64,000 bases of DNA. Source: Chelydra serpentina. Its lineage: Eukaryota; Chordata; Testudines; Chelydridae. This document shows, one piece after another, positions 48,412-61,665 of this stretch (its first letter is position 1; every line of letters begins with the position of its first letter). The notes beneath the pieces were generated by a model that searched no databases, was not told the DNA's origin, and saw only the letters and a list, made by a program, of their open reading frames with translations. The stretch lies in contig JBAIAC010000040.1 of assembly GCA_037349315.1 (NCBI GenBank), positions 15,766,001 through 15,830,000 of the forward strand. Reading direction: 5' to 3'. Made by a program: the position numbers and the translations under genes.

Positions 48412-48510
48412 AAGGCTTGTCTACAGATGGAGTTATTCAGGAATAGCTAGATTTACACCTACCTTAATCTGAATTGACTCTCACTTATAGACAAGTGTTA
48501 ACGGTTGCTG
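48412..48510. mobile_element. Short MITE
   Basis: Inverted ends aggcttgtctaca and (reverse complement of right end) acacttgtctata surround about 100 bp. Looks like the turtle 'gggcttgtctacac' MITE type. Confidence 0.45.
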
Positions 48511-48654
48511 GGTACCTGTAAAAGATCCGAGCATAGATAGAGCCTTCCAGTTGCCACAGTATACGTACAGTCCTTGCACAGAGCAAACAGTAGCGTAAAG
48601 AAAGGGTGTGTTGGATACGGACACGTTGCTGTTTAGGGTCCCTCATGAGCACGG

Positions 48655-48840
48655 ATTTGTTTGCCAGGCTCAGATTTCCAAAAGAGCTCAGGGCCAGGTT
48701 TTCAAGTGCTCAGCACCCACAGATGGTGACAGATTTCCACAGCAGCTCAGCTCCCGTTTAGGCACCCCCGCTCCAGGCCAGATTTTCACAGGCCCTCAGC
48801 ACCCAATGTGCCTGAGCAATTTGAAAAAATCTGGCCCTAA
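48655..48840. repeat. Palindromic 'gattttcaaa' repeat
   Basis: Contains gccaggttttcaagtgctc, agcacccacagatgg and ends gaaaaaatctggccc. Related to 32810-33045 and 55010-55250. Confidence 0.5.
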
Positions 48841-49095
48841 TTCAAGCCCGTGGGCTTCTAGAGCAACACAATTTAGCAGCCCAGAAGAGTGGGACAGCTC
48901 TGTCTGCCCCTTCAGCACAAGCCCTAGTAAGCGGATGGCCTCCCTGACCTGAGCTTGCCGGGGAAGTGTTCCTTATATGCAGTCTCTTATACAGAAGGCC
49001 ACCTGCAACCCTGTCATGTGAAGTGGGGGGCAGATTCATGGCCCTACCTCCTTCCTGTCCCCTTTGGGTGACCCCGGAGGAATAGGGAGGGAGAA

Positions 49096-49343
49096 GGCAG
49101 GCAGCCCATGGGGGTGGGGGGAGAAATCACAGCCATGCCCACACCCTATTCCTGTACATAATAACTGCTAAAGTCAGGCATGCGGACAATGCTGCACCCT
49201 TTACAAGAGTGTAGCAATTGCTGCTCCTGCATGTGCTTCTGTAGAGACCCTGCAGACTTTTTGCCCACCTCCGTCAGCTGCAGCACACCCCCCAATGTTG
49301 TTGTGGCTTTTAAAGCCACAACAGAGCCCTCTGTCCCTCAGTG
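49096..49343 (+). repeat. Direct duplication, copy 1
   Basis: From ggcaggcagcccatgg through gcatgcggacaatgctgcac and ttttgcccacctccgtcagc to ccctcagt. It is repeated at 50480-50748 with few mismatches. It includes a 21-nt palindrome (core tggcttttaaagcca, about 49306-49326). Confidence 0.85.
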
Positions 49344-50050
49344 CAGGGTTGGGCCCTGGTGCAGATTCCACAAAGGAAGGCCCCTTGTCCCTCAGCTCCT
49401 TTGCACCCTGCAGAAAGGTCAGGCTCAGTCCTGGCACAGTGCAAACTCTCATTGCAGCCAGTGGGAGAGGAAGGATGGCAGGATTCATCCCATACTGATG
49501 ACTAACGACTGTCCAGGCTGTATCTGAAGAGGGGTTGGAAATCCTGGGGCTAACTTCTGCCCTCACATCCACCGTCACTTCTCCTGCTGAAGCCAGTAGG
49601 AGTTCTGTGCCCATAGCTGAGGGCAGAATCAGATTCCCCAATCTTCGTTTAACCCCTTCATCCCCATGCTGCTGTATGGTTCATGCAGCTGCTCTGCAAA
49701 CATGAGCCATTTCTATGGAAACTCAGATACTAAATGGGTTGGAATAGGCTCGAACCATCTGTTCTGCCCCTAATTATAAACTGGATAGGAGGAACATGTT
49801 TCACAGTGACATCACTACAAATGTTCTTCTTTTATTCAGCATGCAGCCATCTGTGATTATTTGCTCATGTGCCAAAGATAACAAAGGGGGTTTGGGGCTG
49901 GGGCGGGGAGACAGACTGAATCCCAAATCAGGGCAGGGAATCTGCTGACATAGCTGGTTAGTTCTCTTATTTTTTCTTTAAGAACAGAGCTCGTCTGGAG
50001 GAGGGTTCGCTACGTTTACCTTATCGCAGTATCTGCCCAGAACTGACGGC

Positions 50051-50058
50051 TGACGTCA
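50051..50058. promoter_or_regulatory. Perfect CRE palindrome upstream of CCDC63
   Basis: TGACGTCA, the full cAMP-response element consensus, lies 10 bp before the predicted CCDC63 start codon. CREB/CREM family factors bind it. In vertebrate testis CREM drives many spermatid genes, which fits a sperm-flagellum gene. Chance occurrence of an 8-mer cannot be excluded. Confidence 0.55.
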
Positions 50059-50068
50059 ACAGGAAACG

Positions 50069-50083
50069 ATGAAGGGTTCGCAG
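50069..50083 (+). CDS. CCDC63: CCDC63 exon 1 (coding part)
   Basis: ATG plus four codons (MKGSQ), ending at CAG with donor GTAAAA. The start has A at -3. Chosen because it joins exon 2 in phase 0 and brings the total to 562 codons. An alternative is the in-frame ATG in exon 2 (51531, residue 27), which also has a strong context. A 5' UTR of unknown length extends upstream. Confidence 0.6.
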
Positions 50084-50479
50084 GTAAAAAAAAATCCCCA
50101 AAGCCAACATCAGCGACTGTCGGAAGGGTTAGGAGCAAAACTGCACAAACCGTCTCCCACGCTGTCAAGAAGATTGTGGGTGAGACTCTGGTCTCATTGA
50201 AGTCAGTGGCAGACCTCCCAGGGGCCAGGATTTCAACTCATATGAATAAATGCTGGCTTTAGAGGGGAAGGATTGTCTAGTGATCAGAGCAGTGGCCTGG
50301 GAGCCAGGCACTGCTGTGGCCTGATCCTTTGTCATCCAGTTGTTGTGGTGGCCTTGTGGAACCGGGGGAAGATGCTGCTGCGAGTCCTTGCCCCACATGC
50401 TCCTGTCCTGGGGGCTGCCAGCTTCCTGAGATTCACACTTCCAGGGTGCAAAGCAGTGTTCATGCCTGCTGTGGTGTTC

Positions 50480-50748
50480 GGCAGGCAGCCCATGGCGGGG
50501 GAGGGGGGGGAATAATAGGCATGCCCACACCCTATTCCTGAACATAACAACTGCTAAAGTCAGGCATGCGGACAATGCTGCACCGTTTACAAGCGTGTAG
50601 CAATTGCTGCTCCTGCATGTGCTTCCGTGGAGACCCTGCAGACTTTTTGCCCACCTCCATCAGCTGCAGCCCACCTCCATCAGCTGCAGCACACCCCCCA
50701 ATGCTGTTGTGGCTTTTAAAGCCACAACAGAGCCTTCTGTCCCTCAGT
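50480..50748 (+). repeat. Direct duplication, copy 2
   Basis: Matches 49096-49343. It carries an extra tandem 20-bp unit (cccacctccatcagctgcag twice, about 50651-50690). The two copies bracket CCDC63 exon 1. Confidence 0.85.
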
Positions 50749-51467
50749 TTCCCCTCTGTAACCCAGGGATAGGAGTCCGACTACTTCCCTAGCTCTCAGC
50801 ACAGCCAGGAGGCCAAACTGATTAATGTTAGTTAATAGAAGGTGTTACTGCATATAGTGTGACAAGGTGGCCGATATTAGTATGGTGGGTCCTGCACTTT
50901 TCTTGGCAGGGGGCTAAGATGCCACCTCTTGCCCCTGCTCTTGGGGCACAGAGGGCCCTGCTAGTGGCCCAGGAAGGTGGTAGAGGAGGGAAACAGGGGA
51001 GGGGGTCTGGGTTTGCTCCTTATTCTGAGCCCCTCTCAAGCCCTGCAGGTTCTTACCCTCTTCCCCCTTGGGTGAGGAACCTTCGGTCCTTACACGCTAG
51101 GGAAGGGAGTCGCCTTCCCCTGCTGGGGCAGGGTTTCCCCTACTTCAAGTCTCTGGGCTTTCAACTCTCACAACATATTTCCAAGCTCCAGTCCTCTCTC
51201 CTTCCTCCTCCTCCTGCCTGAAGCAGGGGGTTTTATTAGGTTCCTGACAGGGCCTTAATTGACTACAGGTGCTCCAATTAACCTGTAGCCACCCTCCCTA
51301 GTCTACAGGGAACCACACCTTAATTAGCCTAGGGCTTATATATTTCCCCTCCACCACTCTCCCACTGCTCTTTGGCCCTTCTGTATCCCAATAGGCACTA
51401 AGTGTTAGTATTTGAACGTGCCTAAGCAACTTATTAAGATCCTGACAAAAATGTACCATTTCCCCAG

Positions 51468-51634
51468 CGGTGGAAAGAGTCCCAGTCCAGAAGTGACCCT
51501 TCGGAATTCACCGAGAAGGAGAAGGAAAAGATGGCTGAGACCGAGCTCCGGAAGCTGCAGCAGCAGTTTCGGATCATGGTAGAACGACGGAAGTCTTTTG
51601 GTGTCAAGGCTCAACAGCAAATGTACCATCAGGA
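51468..51634 (+). CDS. CCDC63: CCDC63 exon 2
   Basis: Residues 6-60 plus two bases of codon 61. Acceptor ...tccccag, donor GTAAGG. It encodes a charged leader rich in Glu/Lys, then AETELRKLQQQFRIMVERR, the conserved start of the first coiled coil in the family. Confidence 0.93.
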
Positions 51635-51775
51635 GTAAGGGCAGCTTCACGTTGCTAGTCTGTGACTGAAAAAGAAAAGACACCTTCAAATCTGGGCTGC
51701 ACATGTCCTCTGTGGGCCTGATTCTGCTCTTACTTATACCAGGAAGAATTACATACTACAAAACCACTCTGAGCC

Positions 51776-51856
51776 AGATCCTCAGCTAGTGTAAAACAGT
51801 GTAGTTGCGTTGACTGCAACAGAACTATGCCAATGTGCACCAGCTGGGAATATGAC
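51776..51856. repeat. Palindromic MITE in CCDC63 intron 2
   Basis: The left half (ccagatcctcagctagtgtaa) is mirrored by caccagctgggaatatgaccc around a ttgcgttgactgcaac centre; a member of the small palindromic family also at 58615-58680. Confidence 0.45.
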
Positions 51857-52370
51857 CCTCTGTGTTTTGCATACTACATGATACTGGAGGTCCGAAAAGC
51901 GCACATTTGTAGGCTTTGGGCCCAATCCTCCAGGTCAGGTTCATCCACTGGGAATATTGGATGCCCAAAAAATACAGGATTAGGTTCTTTATATGATACT
52001 GTTCTCTTAATTGAGAACCTTTTGAATTTCCTGCATTCACAGAATTCATCTATTTGCTTAGAATAATTAGAGACCCTTTATTTAGGTCCTGATCCTTCCT
52101 TATGCAGAACTCCCTTTGAAATCAGCGGGAGTTTTAAATGCAAGAGGACAGCTGGATTAGGCTATCAAGTGTATACATTTTTGGAAAACCTTTTAATTGT
52201 CCTGATTGGGGGGGAATGTCTTTTATACATTTTTAAAATAATTTGTCTAAGATAATTTCTCCCTCGCTAGAAGTTTGAGGCTGAAATTGCAAGGGTTGAA
52301 TAGTTCATGTTTGCACAGTGCTTTGAAGATGCTAAGTGCCAACTATTATTTTTATCATTTTTTTCTACAG

Positions 52371-52560
52371 AAAAGAAATATATTCACTGAAGCAGGAACA
52401 TGAAGAGATTGCATTACTCTTGAGCCTTACCAAGTCACAGAGAAATATGGTGTTAGATGACAGAAATTGTATGGAGCTTAAATTTCTTTTACAGACCAAA
52501 GAGGAATATGATTCTCTGATTAGAGCAACAAAAGCCCTGATAGCTGAACTCGATGATAAG
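52371..52560 (+). CDS. CCDC63: CCDC63 exon 3
   Basis: Residues 61-124. Acceptor ttttctacag, donor GTAGAG. Carries EIALLLSLTKSQRNM and MELKFLLQTKEEYDSLI, typical of the CCDC63/ODAD1 N-terminal coiled coil; ends at phase 0 after LIAELDDK. Confidence 0.95.
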
Positions 52561-54036
52561 GTAGAGTATTTGAACAGTTAAATGGATAAACATGATATAC
52601 ATTAGCAAAGCCACAAACCGAGCGACGCCCTCCTATCTGTCACAACTGGGATGGTAGCTTTCTTTGCTTTGCAGCTGTACAGCGGCAGGTGTCTGCATAT
52701 TTCATCGCTTGTCAAAAGAGCAATTCACTGATTGCTACCCAGGTTCCTGGTCCTGCATCCATTAGTCTTACCTGAGTAGTGCCAATGAAGTAAGTGGGAC
52801 TTCTTGCATAAGTAAGGACTACTCCAGTAAGTGTCTGTGGGATCAGACCCTAAACTGGCTATACATTTTTAGGTTTCTGCTCTAACTGATAACGTAACCC
52901 AAAGGATTATGACCTAATTAGCCTGAACAACACAATGGCAATATCATGGCATGAAATAGCCAAAGGGAATAAAGCTCTGAATCAAATACTTAAAATCTTG
53001 GGGGGAAAAAACCTGGCTTGTCTGCAGTTTGTTTGCAGGGGAATTTTGTGTTTGAAGCATTTGTATATAAAATGTGTCAGCTCAGGCCTTGGAATATGAT
53101 GTCACCTCTTGAGCAAAAGACCACATGATTTGAAGACATTCTGGACCACCTAATCTGTTCCTGTTACAGTCAGCGGAAGTTTGCCCAGTGACTTTGGGTT
53201 TGACTTTGGTCCCTGTGTTCCTATACACCACTATGGTTTGAGGGGCTGGTCTGGATGGGTAAAAGGGAGTGTGGGATTTGCTGGGGAATATTCCCTACCC
53301 CATGCTTGCTCTCATTGTTTTTCTTAGAAAAGAGGCAAAAACAGTGTGTTTTTTGTTACATTAATGTATGTGCCCCGAGACTTGACATTTAAAAGATATC
53401 CTCAGCTCTTGTAGGCGAAGCAGAGTTGGGTCTGGCCAGTATTTTTAGAGGAGACCAAGGAACACACAAATGCTGCAGAAGTGATCTGGGAGATTCAGTA
53501 AGTGGCACCTTCCCTTGTGAGTCAATATGGAATCATTGTCCATCATGCTGGTAGGGGGTCAGTTTCAGGGGTCCTCCAAATGTTTCATTCTTCTGACCAC
53601 TTTGTGTTGGGAGTTTCTTCCGACTCCCCATTTCTCCAAACATTTCATTATATGCACCTTCAGGAAGAGCTCCACAGACCGTAGGTGGCCCGTGGCCCAC
53701 GGCACAAGAGGTCCCATGATAAAATATTCTTCATTTTCTGTTCTACTCTGTTGCATAGTGGTGCTGTGCCCTGTTATGCCCTAAACAGCTGCTGTTTCAC
53801 CCCAGAGGTAGCCGTATTTCAGAGGTGACATAAAAATAAAGTGACTCCTGTTTGTAGTTTACTTCAGTGTCTGTAAAGAGGGATCGTTTGGGATAAAAGC
53901 TGCTCTATAAATTTAAGATCATTACTGACATGGGTTACTGTAGTTCAGATCAACACGTGGGTATTTACATTGGCTAAGCACACTGACAAAAATCCAGAAT
54001 GTAAAGATAGATTTTTTTTATTTTTATTTTTTTTAG

Positions 54037-54156
54037 GTAATAGAGATGGAAAAAAAGATCAAAAGCCAAAAACTGATTGTAGCAAAGGTGAAACAAGCAA
54101 ATGATAGCAAATGGCTGCAAAAGCAGATTCAGATGCTGGAGAATCGCCTAAACCAT
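54037..54156 (+). CDS. CCDC63: CCDC63 exon 4
   Basis: Residues 125-164, exactly 40 codons. The acceptor follows a long T tract (ending ttttag); donor GTAAGC. It encodes EMEKKIKSQKLIVAKVKQAN and LQKQIQMLENRLN, continuous heptads. Confidence 0.93.
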
Positions 54157-54656
54157 GTAAGCAATTGCTAGACTGTGCTGTTGATACATTTTGCACTGCA
54201 GCTCCTTGAGTAGACGGCTACCTGTATGTGGAGTGTTTGCAAGATGTTTTTCTATTATCAAGATCATTTAAAAATTCAAGCACTGCTGGTTCACCCAAGC
54301 AACGCAAAGGACTTCTCCTGTCTTCACTGACCCGATCACTCTTGCTGTATATTTCACATCCAAGGCTCTTTCAAGCTTGGCCATCCAAGAGCAATGTTTG
54401 CAATTTCCCGGGAGCTCCAAGGGCTACACCTACTTTGCAGCAAAATGAAGCTGATTGCAGCCAATCATCTTTGATACAGGGCAGGTGGACTTCAATAGCA
54501 ACATCGCCCTGCTCCATCCTGGTCCAAGTGGCCTCTCCTGTGGGCTCAGGGGCCTGCGCTGCTGTATTAAAGACAAAGGTAGCCAGAGGGCCCACTTAAG
54601 ACTTCCCTGGGCTGTGTTTGTCCTAGCCCTGTTGCATGTTGTTTGACCCATTATAA

Positions 54657-54902
<246 letters not shown>

Positions 54903-55009
54903 TAAACGGGAGAGGAAAAGGCACAGGCCGCACTAGCTCTTGGCAGTACAGTTGGTATTGCTCTCCAGGGCACAAATGCCCATTTTTTATTCATTAATCA
55001 ATATCCACC

Positions 55010-55250
55010 TAAGATCAGATTTTAAGACGTGCCCACTAATTCTGGGTGCTCAATGTTAAATACTCGGGACTTGATTTTCAGAAGGGTTGATCTTGGCAGC
55101 TTCCACCTGTGGGTGCTCAGCACCTGTGAAAATCAGGCCCTAGATGTCCAAAGCTGGGCACCAAAAGCGGAGTTAAAATCCGCTTGTGAAAATGTGGGCC
55201 TAGCTGAATTTTCTAGTGTCCAGGAAAGATGCCTGACTGATGGGCCTGGA
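55010..55250. repeat. Palindromic 'gattttcaaa' repeat in intron 5
   Basis: Repeated phrases cttgattttcagaaggg and gtgggtgctcagcacctgtg, then gaaaatcaggccc; related to 32810-33045. Confidence 0.45.
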
Positions 55251-55644
55251 ATCTGAGCTCCTCTGCTCATCCATAGGACAGGCAGAGTGGGGTGGTCTTC
55301 ACCCACACTGCCCACTACCAGTGCGCCTCAGCCAGGGGGATGCGTGTAGGGATGGCCAAGTCAAACACTTGGCCTCTTAGCTAAGACTGGGGGGGTCTAT
55401 CAGTGCCCATTGCAGTGGTGAACTTCTGTCCTATGGAAACTGAATCACACCAAGTCATTCCCCATGCACCACCAAACTTGGTGACGGCTAACCTGGGCTG
55501 TAGTCTAGCCAATGTCCATAGGGGGAAAGACTCTATACCCCATTCTCCTGAGCTGTGCTGTTCAGGAGTCTGTCCATGCTGCCAGTTAATGGTTGAACCA
55601 GTGTCTGGAACGGTACGTGTGGATTGTCACACAGGAAAGACTAA

Positions 55645-56172
<528 letters not shown>

Positions 56173-56379
56173 TGAAAGTCCATTTGGGGGTCTGTGGACA
56201 GAGGACTAAATCCTGCTAGTGCTGAAGTCATTGGCAAAAATCCCATTGGCTTTAGGGAAGGTAGGATGTGGCCCACGCTACAGAGACACCATGGTATGGA
56301 TTCTCCACTCACTCCGGGATAACTTCCTTGACTTCCGTGGTGTTATTCCTCATTTAAACCAGGCAGCTATCAGTGAGCT

Positions 56380-56440
56380 GTGTGACTAGGCAGCCGGTGT
56401 CATGGAGCCCTTCCAGGCCTACATTTCTGTGATTCTATGG
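56380..56440 (+). mobile_element. CR1 tail fragment in CCDC63 intron 6
   Basis: Ends with ggagcccttccaggcctaca followed by ttctgtgattctatgg, the CR1 3' terminus. Very short. Confidence 0.55.
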
Positions 56441-57142
56441 GACCTTGCGGCAGTAGGAGGGAGAGAGGCGCTGGAGAGAGGTGAAACAGGATCTAGTTTC
56501 AGTGTACACTGGAGGGGGCTAATCATTTATTGTTGTGCCTCATCTGAGTTCAGTGAGGTGGCACCAATGGGTCTGAGGGCAGAGGTCATTTCGCCAGGGA
56601 GAAATTCCCATCCTCCACTTGCAGGTGCTTATGGGCCATGTGCTCCACCCTGAGTTTTCTTATTCTGTGTCTACACAGCAGCTGGGAGGTGTAATCCCAG
56701 GTCAGGTAGATGTATGCGCGCTAGGTCTGCTCAGGACACAGCAGTGTGGCCATGGCAGCCCGGCTAGTGGCTTGGGCTAGCCACCCTAGGTACACAGCCA
56801 GGGTGTCGGGCAGGAGTTCACCCGAGGCGCCCAACCACACTGCTGTCTTTAAGTGCTATTACAACTCTCAGCGGCTGTGCAGGTGTATTCTATAAAGCAG
56901 CTCCCTTGGTCTCTCTGGCATGTCTCGTTCTCCAGCCCTGCTCTCGGTTTTGTTGGCCTTCTTGAGTTTGCATTCTATGCCCCCACCCCCAACCTTTCCC
57001 CTTCCCCCCCGGGGGGGGGGCATGAATTTAATCCCCGGTGTTTTCAGGTGAATTCTTTTGAGTTTGCCCAGCGATGGGCATGGACGAAATGACAAGAAAC
57101 GGAGGTGGTTCGCTGCCCCAGCAGTTTGTGCCTTGCCGTTGA

Positions 57143-57553
<411 letters not shown>

Positions 57554-58445
57554 TAGACGGAGGTTTTCTTCTTTCCGCTCTTGCAGCTGTTGCCGCCCAC
57601 GCTAGGGCCTCAGCTGCCGATCCCACCGCAGGCGTGTGACTTTTAGAACATAAATGGGGTATCCAAAAAAAAAAAAAGACCTCTGGTCTAGGAGAGAGAA
57701 TCAACGTCTCATTGCTGCCACCTTGTACCCAGAGGAGATACTGCAAGAGAGTGATGCTCAGTAGCTGTGTAGAGCTGGGGGTGTTTGCTGCATGAGATGC
57801 TGACCAAACCTGATCCGATGTTATTTTTAGTGGCCGACACTGGAAATGTGCACAGAAATGTGACAGCAAATGGTGCAAAAAAATTCTACTGGGCGGGCTC
57901 AAGCCTGGAAGCTCTTCCTAGGGCTTTTCCCGGGCGAGACTCGCAGCGAGTGTTGCGGGAGAGGTGAGTGCTGGAGGATTTCAGGATTTGGCCCCTGGTT
58001 TGAGGTTTTGGTGGCAGAGAGCAGTATTTTTACCGCTGTCAGTGGAAAGCTATTTCTGTCCTGCCCGGGAACCTGGCTCCCCACCTGCCATCAAATTTTC
58101 ATCAAATCCAAACTCGAACTGAATAGACGCCACACTCCAGCTCCTAGTGATGGGATCCCCAGATCTTACTTTGCCCACTGTCTAAGCTCTGGTTTATTTG
58201 ACGGGTAAATGGAGTGTTCCGTGGCCTCCTTGCAGCCGTGGGATGATGCTCTAATTCATATGCTTTAACTGCTGTCCATTACTGCTGTGGACAGCAGCCT
58301 CCATGCATTCTGGTTAAATAAAAGCAGGATCAGCTGGAAGGGATTCCATGTGACACCCTCTCAGCCTACCAAGGACTGGGAGCTGGGGAGGGACCCATTA
58401 AATGGACAGGTTAGGTTTCGGGGGCGGGTGGAAGCTTGAAGCCTA

Positions 58446-58680
58446 AGTATAATTGTAGTGCCTAGGAGGTGTGTCAGGTGCTGTACAAACACAGAACAGA
58501 AAGATGGTTGTGCCCTAAAGTGTTTCCAATCACTTGGATCCTAAGGTGATAGATACCTTACAGAGAATGATTGGTTACTGATCCCTTGAGCGTCAGGCCC
58601 TCCACCAAAGACAAGCTCTTCAGCTGGGGTAAATCAGCAGTGCCCCACGATTTACACCAGCTGATGAGGAACTGGCCCAC
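58446..58680. repeat. Ancient repeats in CCDC63 intron 7
   Basis: About 58446-58560 matches the 'gtgctgtacaaacacagaacag' family. About 58615-58680 is a palindromic MITE (gctggggtaaatcagcagtg ... gatttacaccagctgatgagg). Confidence 0.5.
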
Positions 58681-59095
58681 ATTTTTCAAGCTGCAATGAA
58701 GTGAGCTCAGAAGAATGGCATTTGCTGCGATTAGTAGAACTTTTCTCCCAGGGAGGGAATGATGCTAGGACTTGCTGCTGCTTTCAGAAAATCCTGCTTG
58801 ATTTTGGAAGGGACTATTTTAACGGACGGTAGAAGAAGATTAGGAGCCGTACTCTGGTCTGTCTTGTTCCCACACAAGCCCGTTGGCAGTCAGGATAAAC
58901 GGGAGCAGGAAATGAACCTTGCAGGAAGCAGATCCTATGTGTAATCAGCCCTGCTGAGGGCACAACCCGGACACTGCCCTTGGTAGTGTACAGTGGAATC
59001 ACTGACGCTGCTACATACAAAGTCCCAGGATATGGTTTGCTCAGCAGTGTGAGGCAGCTCTAACCATTGGTCTTATGTGCTTATATTTTATGTAG

Positions 59096-59170
59096 AATGA
59101 AATTCTTCACTTAAAATCCCAACAGAAGTTTGCTGATGACAAAAGCAACACCAGCCTCAAGGAGATGGAG
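59096..59170 (+). CDS. CCDC63: CCDC63 exon 8
   Basis: Residues 360-384, exactly 25 codons. Acceptor tatgtag, donor GTAAGG. Encodes NEILHLKSQQKFADDKSNT and SLKEME; the short exon matches the expected coiled-coil register. Confidence 0.92.
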
Positions 59171-59297
59171 GTAAGGAGCTGTCAGCCTCCGAGGCCGAAT
59201 GCCGCCCCCCTATGGAGGAGAATGGCCATTGCCCTCCATTGGTCCTGCTCTGCCCCTTTGCCTCCAGGCCAAGACTCTGCCTAGTGGGGTTCAGAGC

Positions 59298-59640
59298 TCT
59301 GTAGTCAGGGGCGGCTCTTACAATTCTGCCGCCCCAAGCAGGGGTGGCGGCGCCCCGTCCCCGACGCAGGCAGACGTAGCGGGGCCCCGCCCCCGACGCC
59401 TGACGCAGGCAGTCCCATTCCGGAGCGGCAAGGGGACAGCGGCGGACCTGCCGCCCCTTTGCCGCCGCGGCAGGCGAGACTGGGGCGGCAGTCCGAGTCC
59501 CGCGGCGGCAATTCGGCGGCGGGAAGAGCGGACCTGCCGCCGAATTGCCGTTGCGGGACTCGGACTGCCGCCCCCTTCTCACCTGCCGCCCCAAGCACCA
59601 GCTTGGCAAGCTGGTGCCTGGAGCCGGCCCTGTCTGTAGT
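59298..59640. mobile_element. hAT element (caggggcggctct family) in intron 8
   Basis: Body 59306-59632 (327 bp) starts caggggcggctct and ends agccggccctg, flanked by the exact duplication tctgtagt (59298-59305 and 59633-59640). A strongly palindromic CGCC-rich core lies at about 59491-59572 (arms gcagtccgagtcccgc and its complement). Non-coding; related to 14927-15657. Confidence 0.88.
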
Positions 59641-60173
59641 GTGCAGACCCATTGTTCAGGGCCCTCCGATCCAGCCCCTGCCCCTTCCAGTGCTCTTAGT
59701 TCTGGACCCTCCTTGATGACTATGGGTGTCCCTTCCCTCCTCTCCCATCCGCTCTGATACCAGCGTGTGCCGAGGGGGCAGTGATCAGCTGATCTGAGCA
59801 AGGACCCTGCTTTGGCTTTTGCCAGCCCTTTCCCTCAGCCCCTGACTGAAACCCCGGGCCCTTCAGCTCAGCATGCTGGAGCAGGCTTTGTGAGTGCAGG
59901 CTTCGCCTTGTGACTGGGAACTGCACCCCAACCCTGACCACCCTCCGAGTCAGATGGGCTCCGGGTGTAGCCCTGTCAGTCACCCCGGCCCAGTTTCTGC
60001 AATTCACGGAGCCCTTGGCTCATTCTTCTCCGCAAATGGCCCTTCCTAGCCACCTGGGGCCTCCCAACTTACTGAGATTACTTGGGGGAAGTGGGGCGTT
60101 GTTAGCCTGACTCCTAAGTGCTGGGTATCTCCTGCTCCATGATCTTTCAGGGGACACTTGTTGACGTCCTGCA

Positions 60174-60250
60174 TACTTAGTCTTGCCTGGAGAGCAGGGG
60201 ACGGGACTAGAAGACCTCTCAAGTTCCCTTCCAGTGCTATGATTCTGTCA
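60174..60250 (+). mobile_element. CR1 tail fragment in CCDC63 intron 8
   Basis: Reads gggactagaagacctctcaag, ttcccttccagtgctatgattctgtc, the CR1 3' end. Confidence 0.65.
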
Positions 60251-60529
60251 CTCTCAAGGGGCTGCCAGGAGGGGGCTACTCCCCCCAGACTCATGGCATC
60301 CGTAGAGTTACAGCAGGGACGAGATCAGTCCAAAACCTTTCCTCACTGGTTTGTGCTCAGTGTCTTTCACACCCACCTCCTATGTGGAGATGCTCCTCGA
60401 ACCCTCCAATCCTAAACTGAAATTGGGCCTGAGCTGCAAAGGGAGGTTCGCTTTGGGCCCATCTCTTGTACCTGGTACAAGCCCTGTAGCCTAGATCACT
60501 CTTGGGATGGCTTTGCTCTGTGCTGATAG

Positions 60530-60754
<225 letters not shown>

Positions 60755-61158
60755 TGACTAAAGCTCAAAAAAAAAACCCAAAACCCCCCAGCCAAACAAA
60801 CTATTTCAGAGAAACTCACTGATAGAGAAGTGAGTCACTCACGCATTTATGGTGGGAGTGAGCGTGGGTCTTGTAGCTAGAACAAGGGGCTCTTGGACTT
60901 CTGAGTTCTCTTTTTGGCTCTAGAGGGGAATGTGGGGTTTCGGGGTTGGAGCAGGGGCGGGGGATCAGGACTGCTGAGTTTTAGTCTTGACTCTAGCGGG
61001 GGAATGTGAGGTCTGGTCTATTGTGTAGAGCACTCCAGTGGTTGGAGTGGGCTTGGGGAGCCTGGATTCTGTTCTCCTCTTTGGGAAGAAGTGTTGCCTA
61101 CTAGTTAGAGGAGAGGCCTGGGGACCAGAACTCCTGAGTTCTATTCTTGTCTCTATAG

Positions 61159-61356
61159 GTATCATAGAAAAGAAAACCAACGATCTCCTGCTCACTGAAT
61201 CCTTCCTGCGCTATAAGGAGGTCGAGGGAGAGCAGGATTCGCTCCCTTTATTGAATCCATTTTTGGGTGGCACAGGGCTCATTAAAAGTACAGATGCAGC
61301 GAAACTACCCCCATCTCCCCCTACCGTAGAGCACATAGTAGAGAACGTAGAGGACG
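61159..61356 (+). CDS. CCDC63: CCDC63 exon 10
   Basis: Residues 449-515. Acceptor ctctatag, donor GTAAGT. The split Gly codon leads into GIIEKKTNDLLLTESFLRY, a signature of CCDC63. The rest is proline-rich (LPPSPPTVEH), leaving the coiled coil. Confidence 0.95.
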
Positions 61357-61494
61357 GTAAGTGCTCACATCTTCTCTCCCAGCCTCACTTGCATCCAAAC
61401 ACTACCTATCACACACAGGAACAGAACCACAGAGGCCTGGCTGGGGCGGAAGCAAGGAGGCTGCCAAAGGAACAACACGGGGAATGTGAATCAA

Positions 61495-61665
61495 ATGGCA
61501 GGATCATAGTTAGAGGTGGAAAAGGCTCCCGGGATTATAACCGTCTCCTCCCACCCACTTGCCAATACGTTCCCATCTTGGCTAGGGCTCCATCCAGCCT
61601 GCCTTGAAATGGCTCCAGTGATGGGGCTTTCACGACTTCCCTGGGGAGCCTGTTCTAAAAGATCT
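61495..61665 (-). mobile_element. CR1 LINE 3' fragment in CCDC63 intron 10
   Basis: The plus strand shows CR1 in reverse: gcaggatcatagttagagg, ctagggctccatccagcctg, ctccagtgatggggctttcac and ccctggggagcctgttc. Strongly diverged. Confidence 0.55.

Noticed and set aside
50000..50030. Possible RFX X-box (gttcgctacgtttac) upstream of CCDC63
   Set aside because: Wrong spacing and poor half-sites compared with the consensus.
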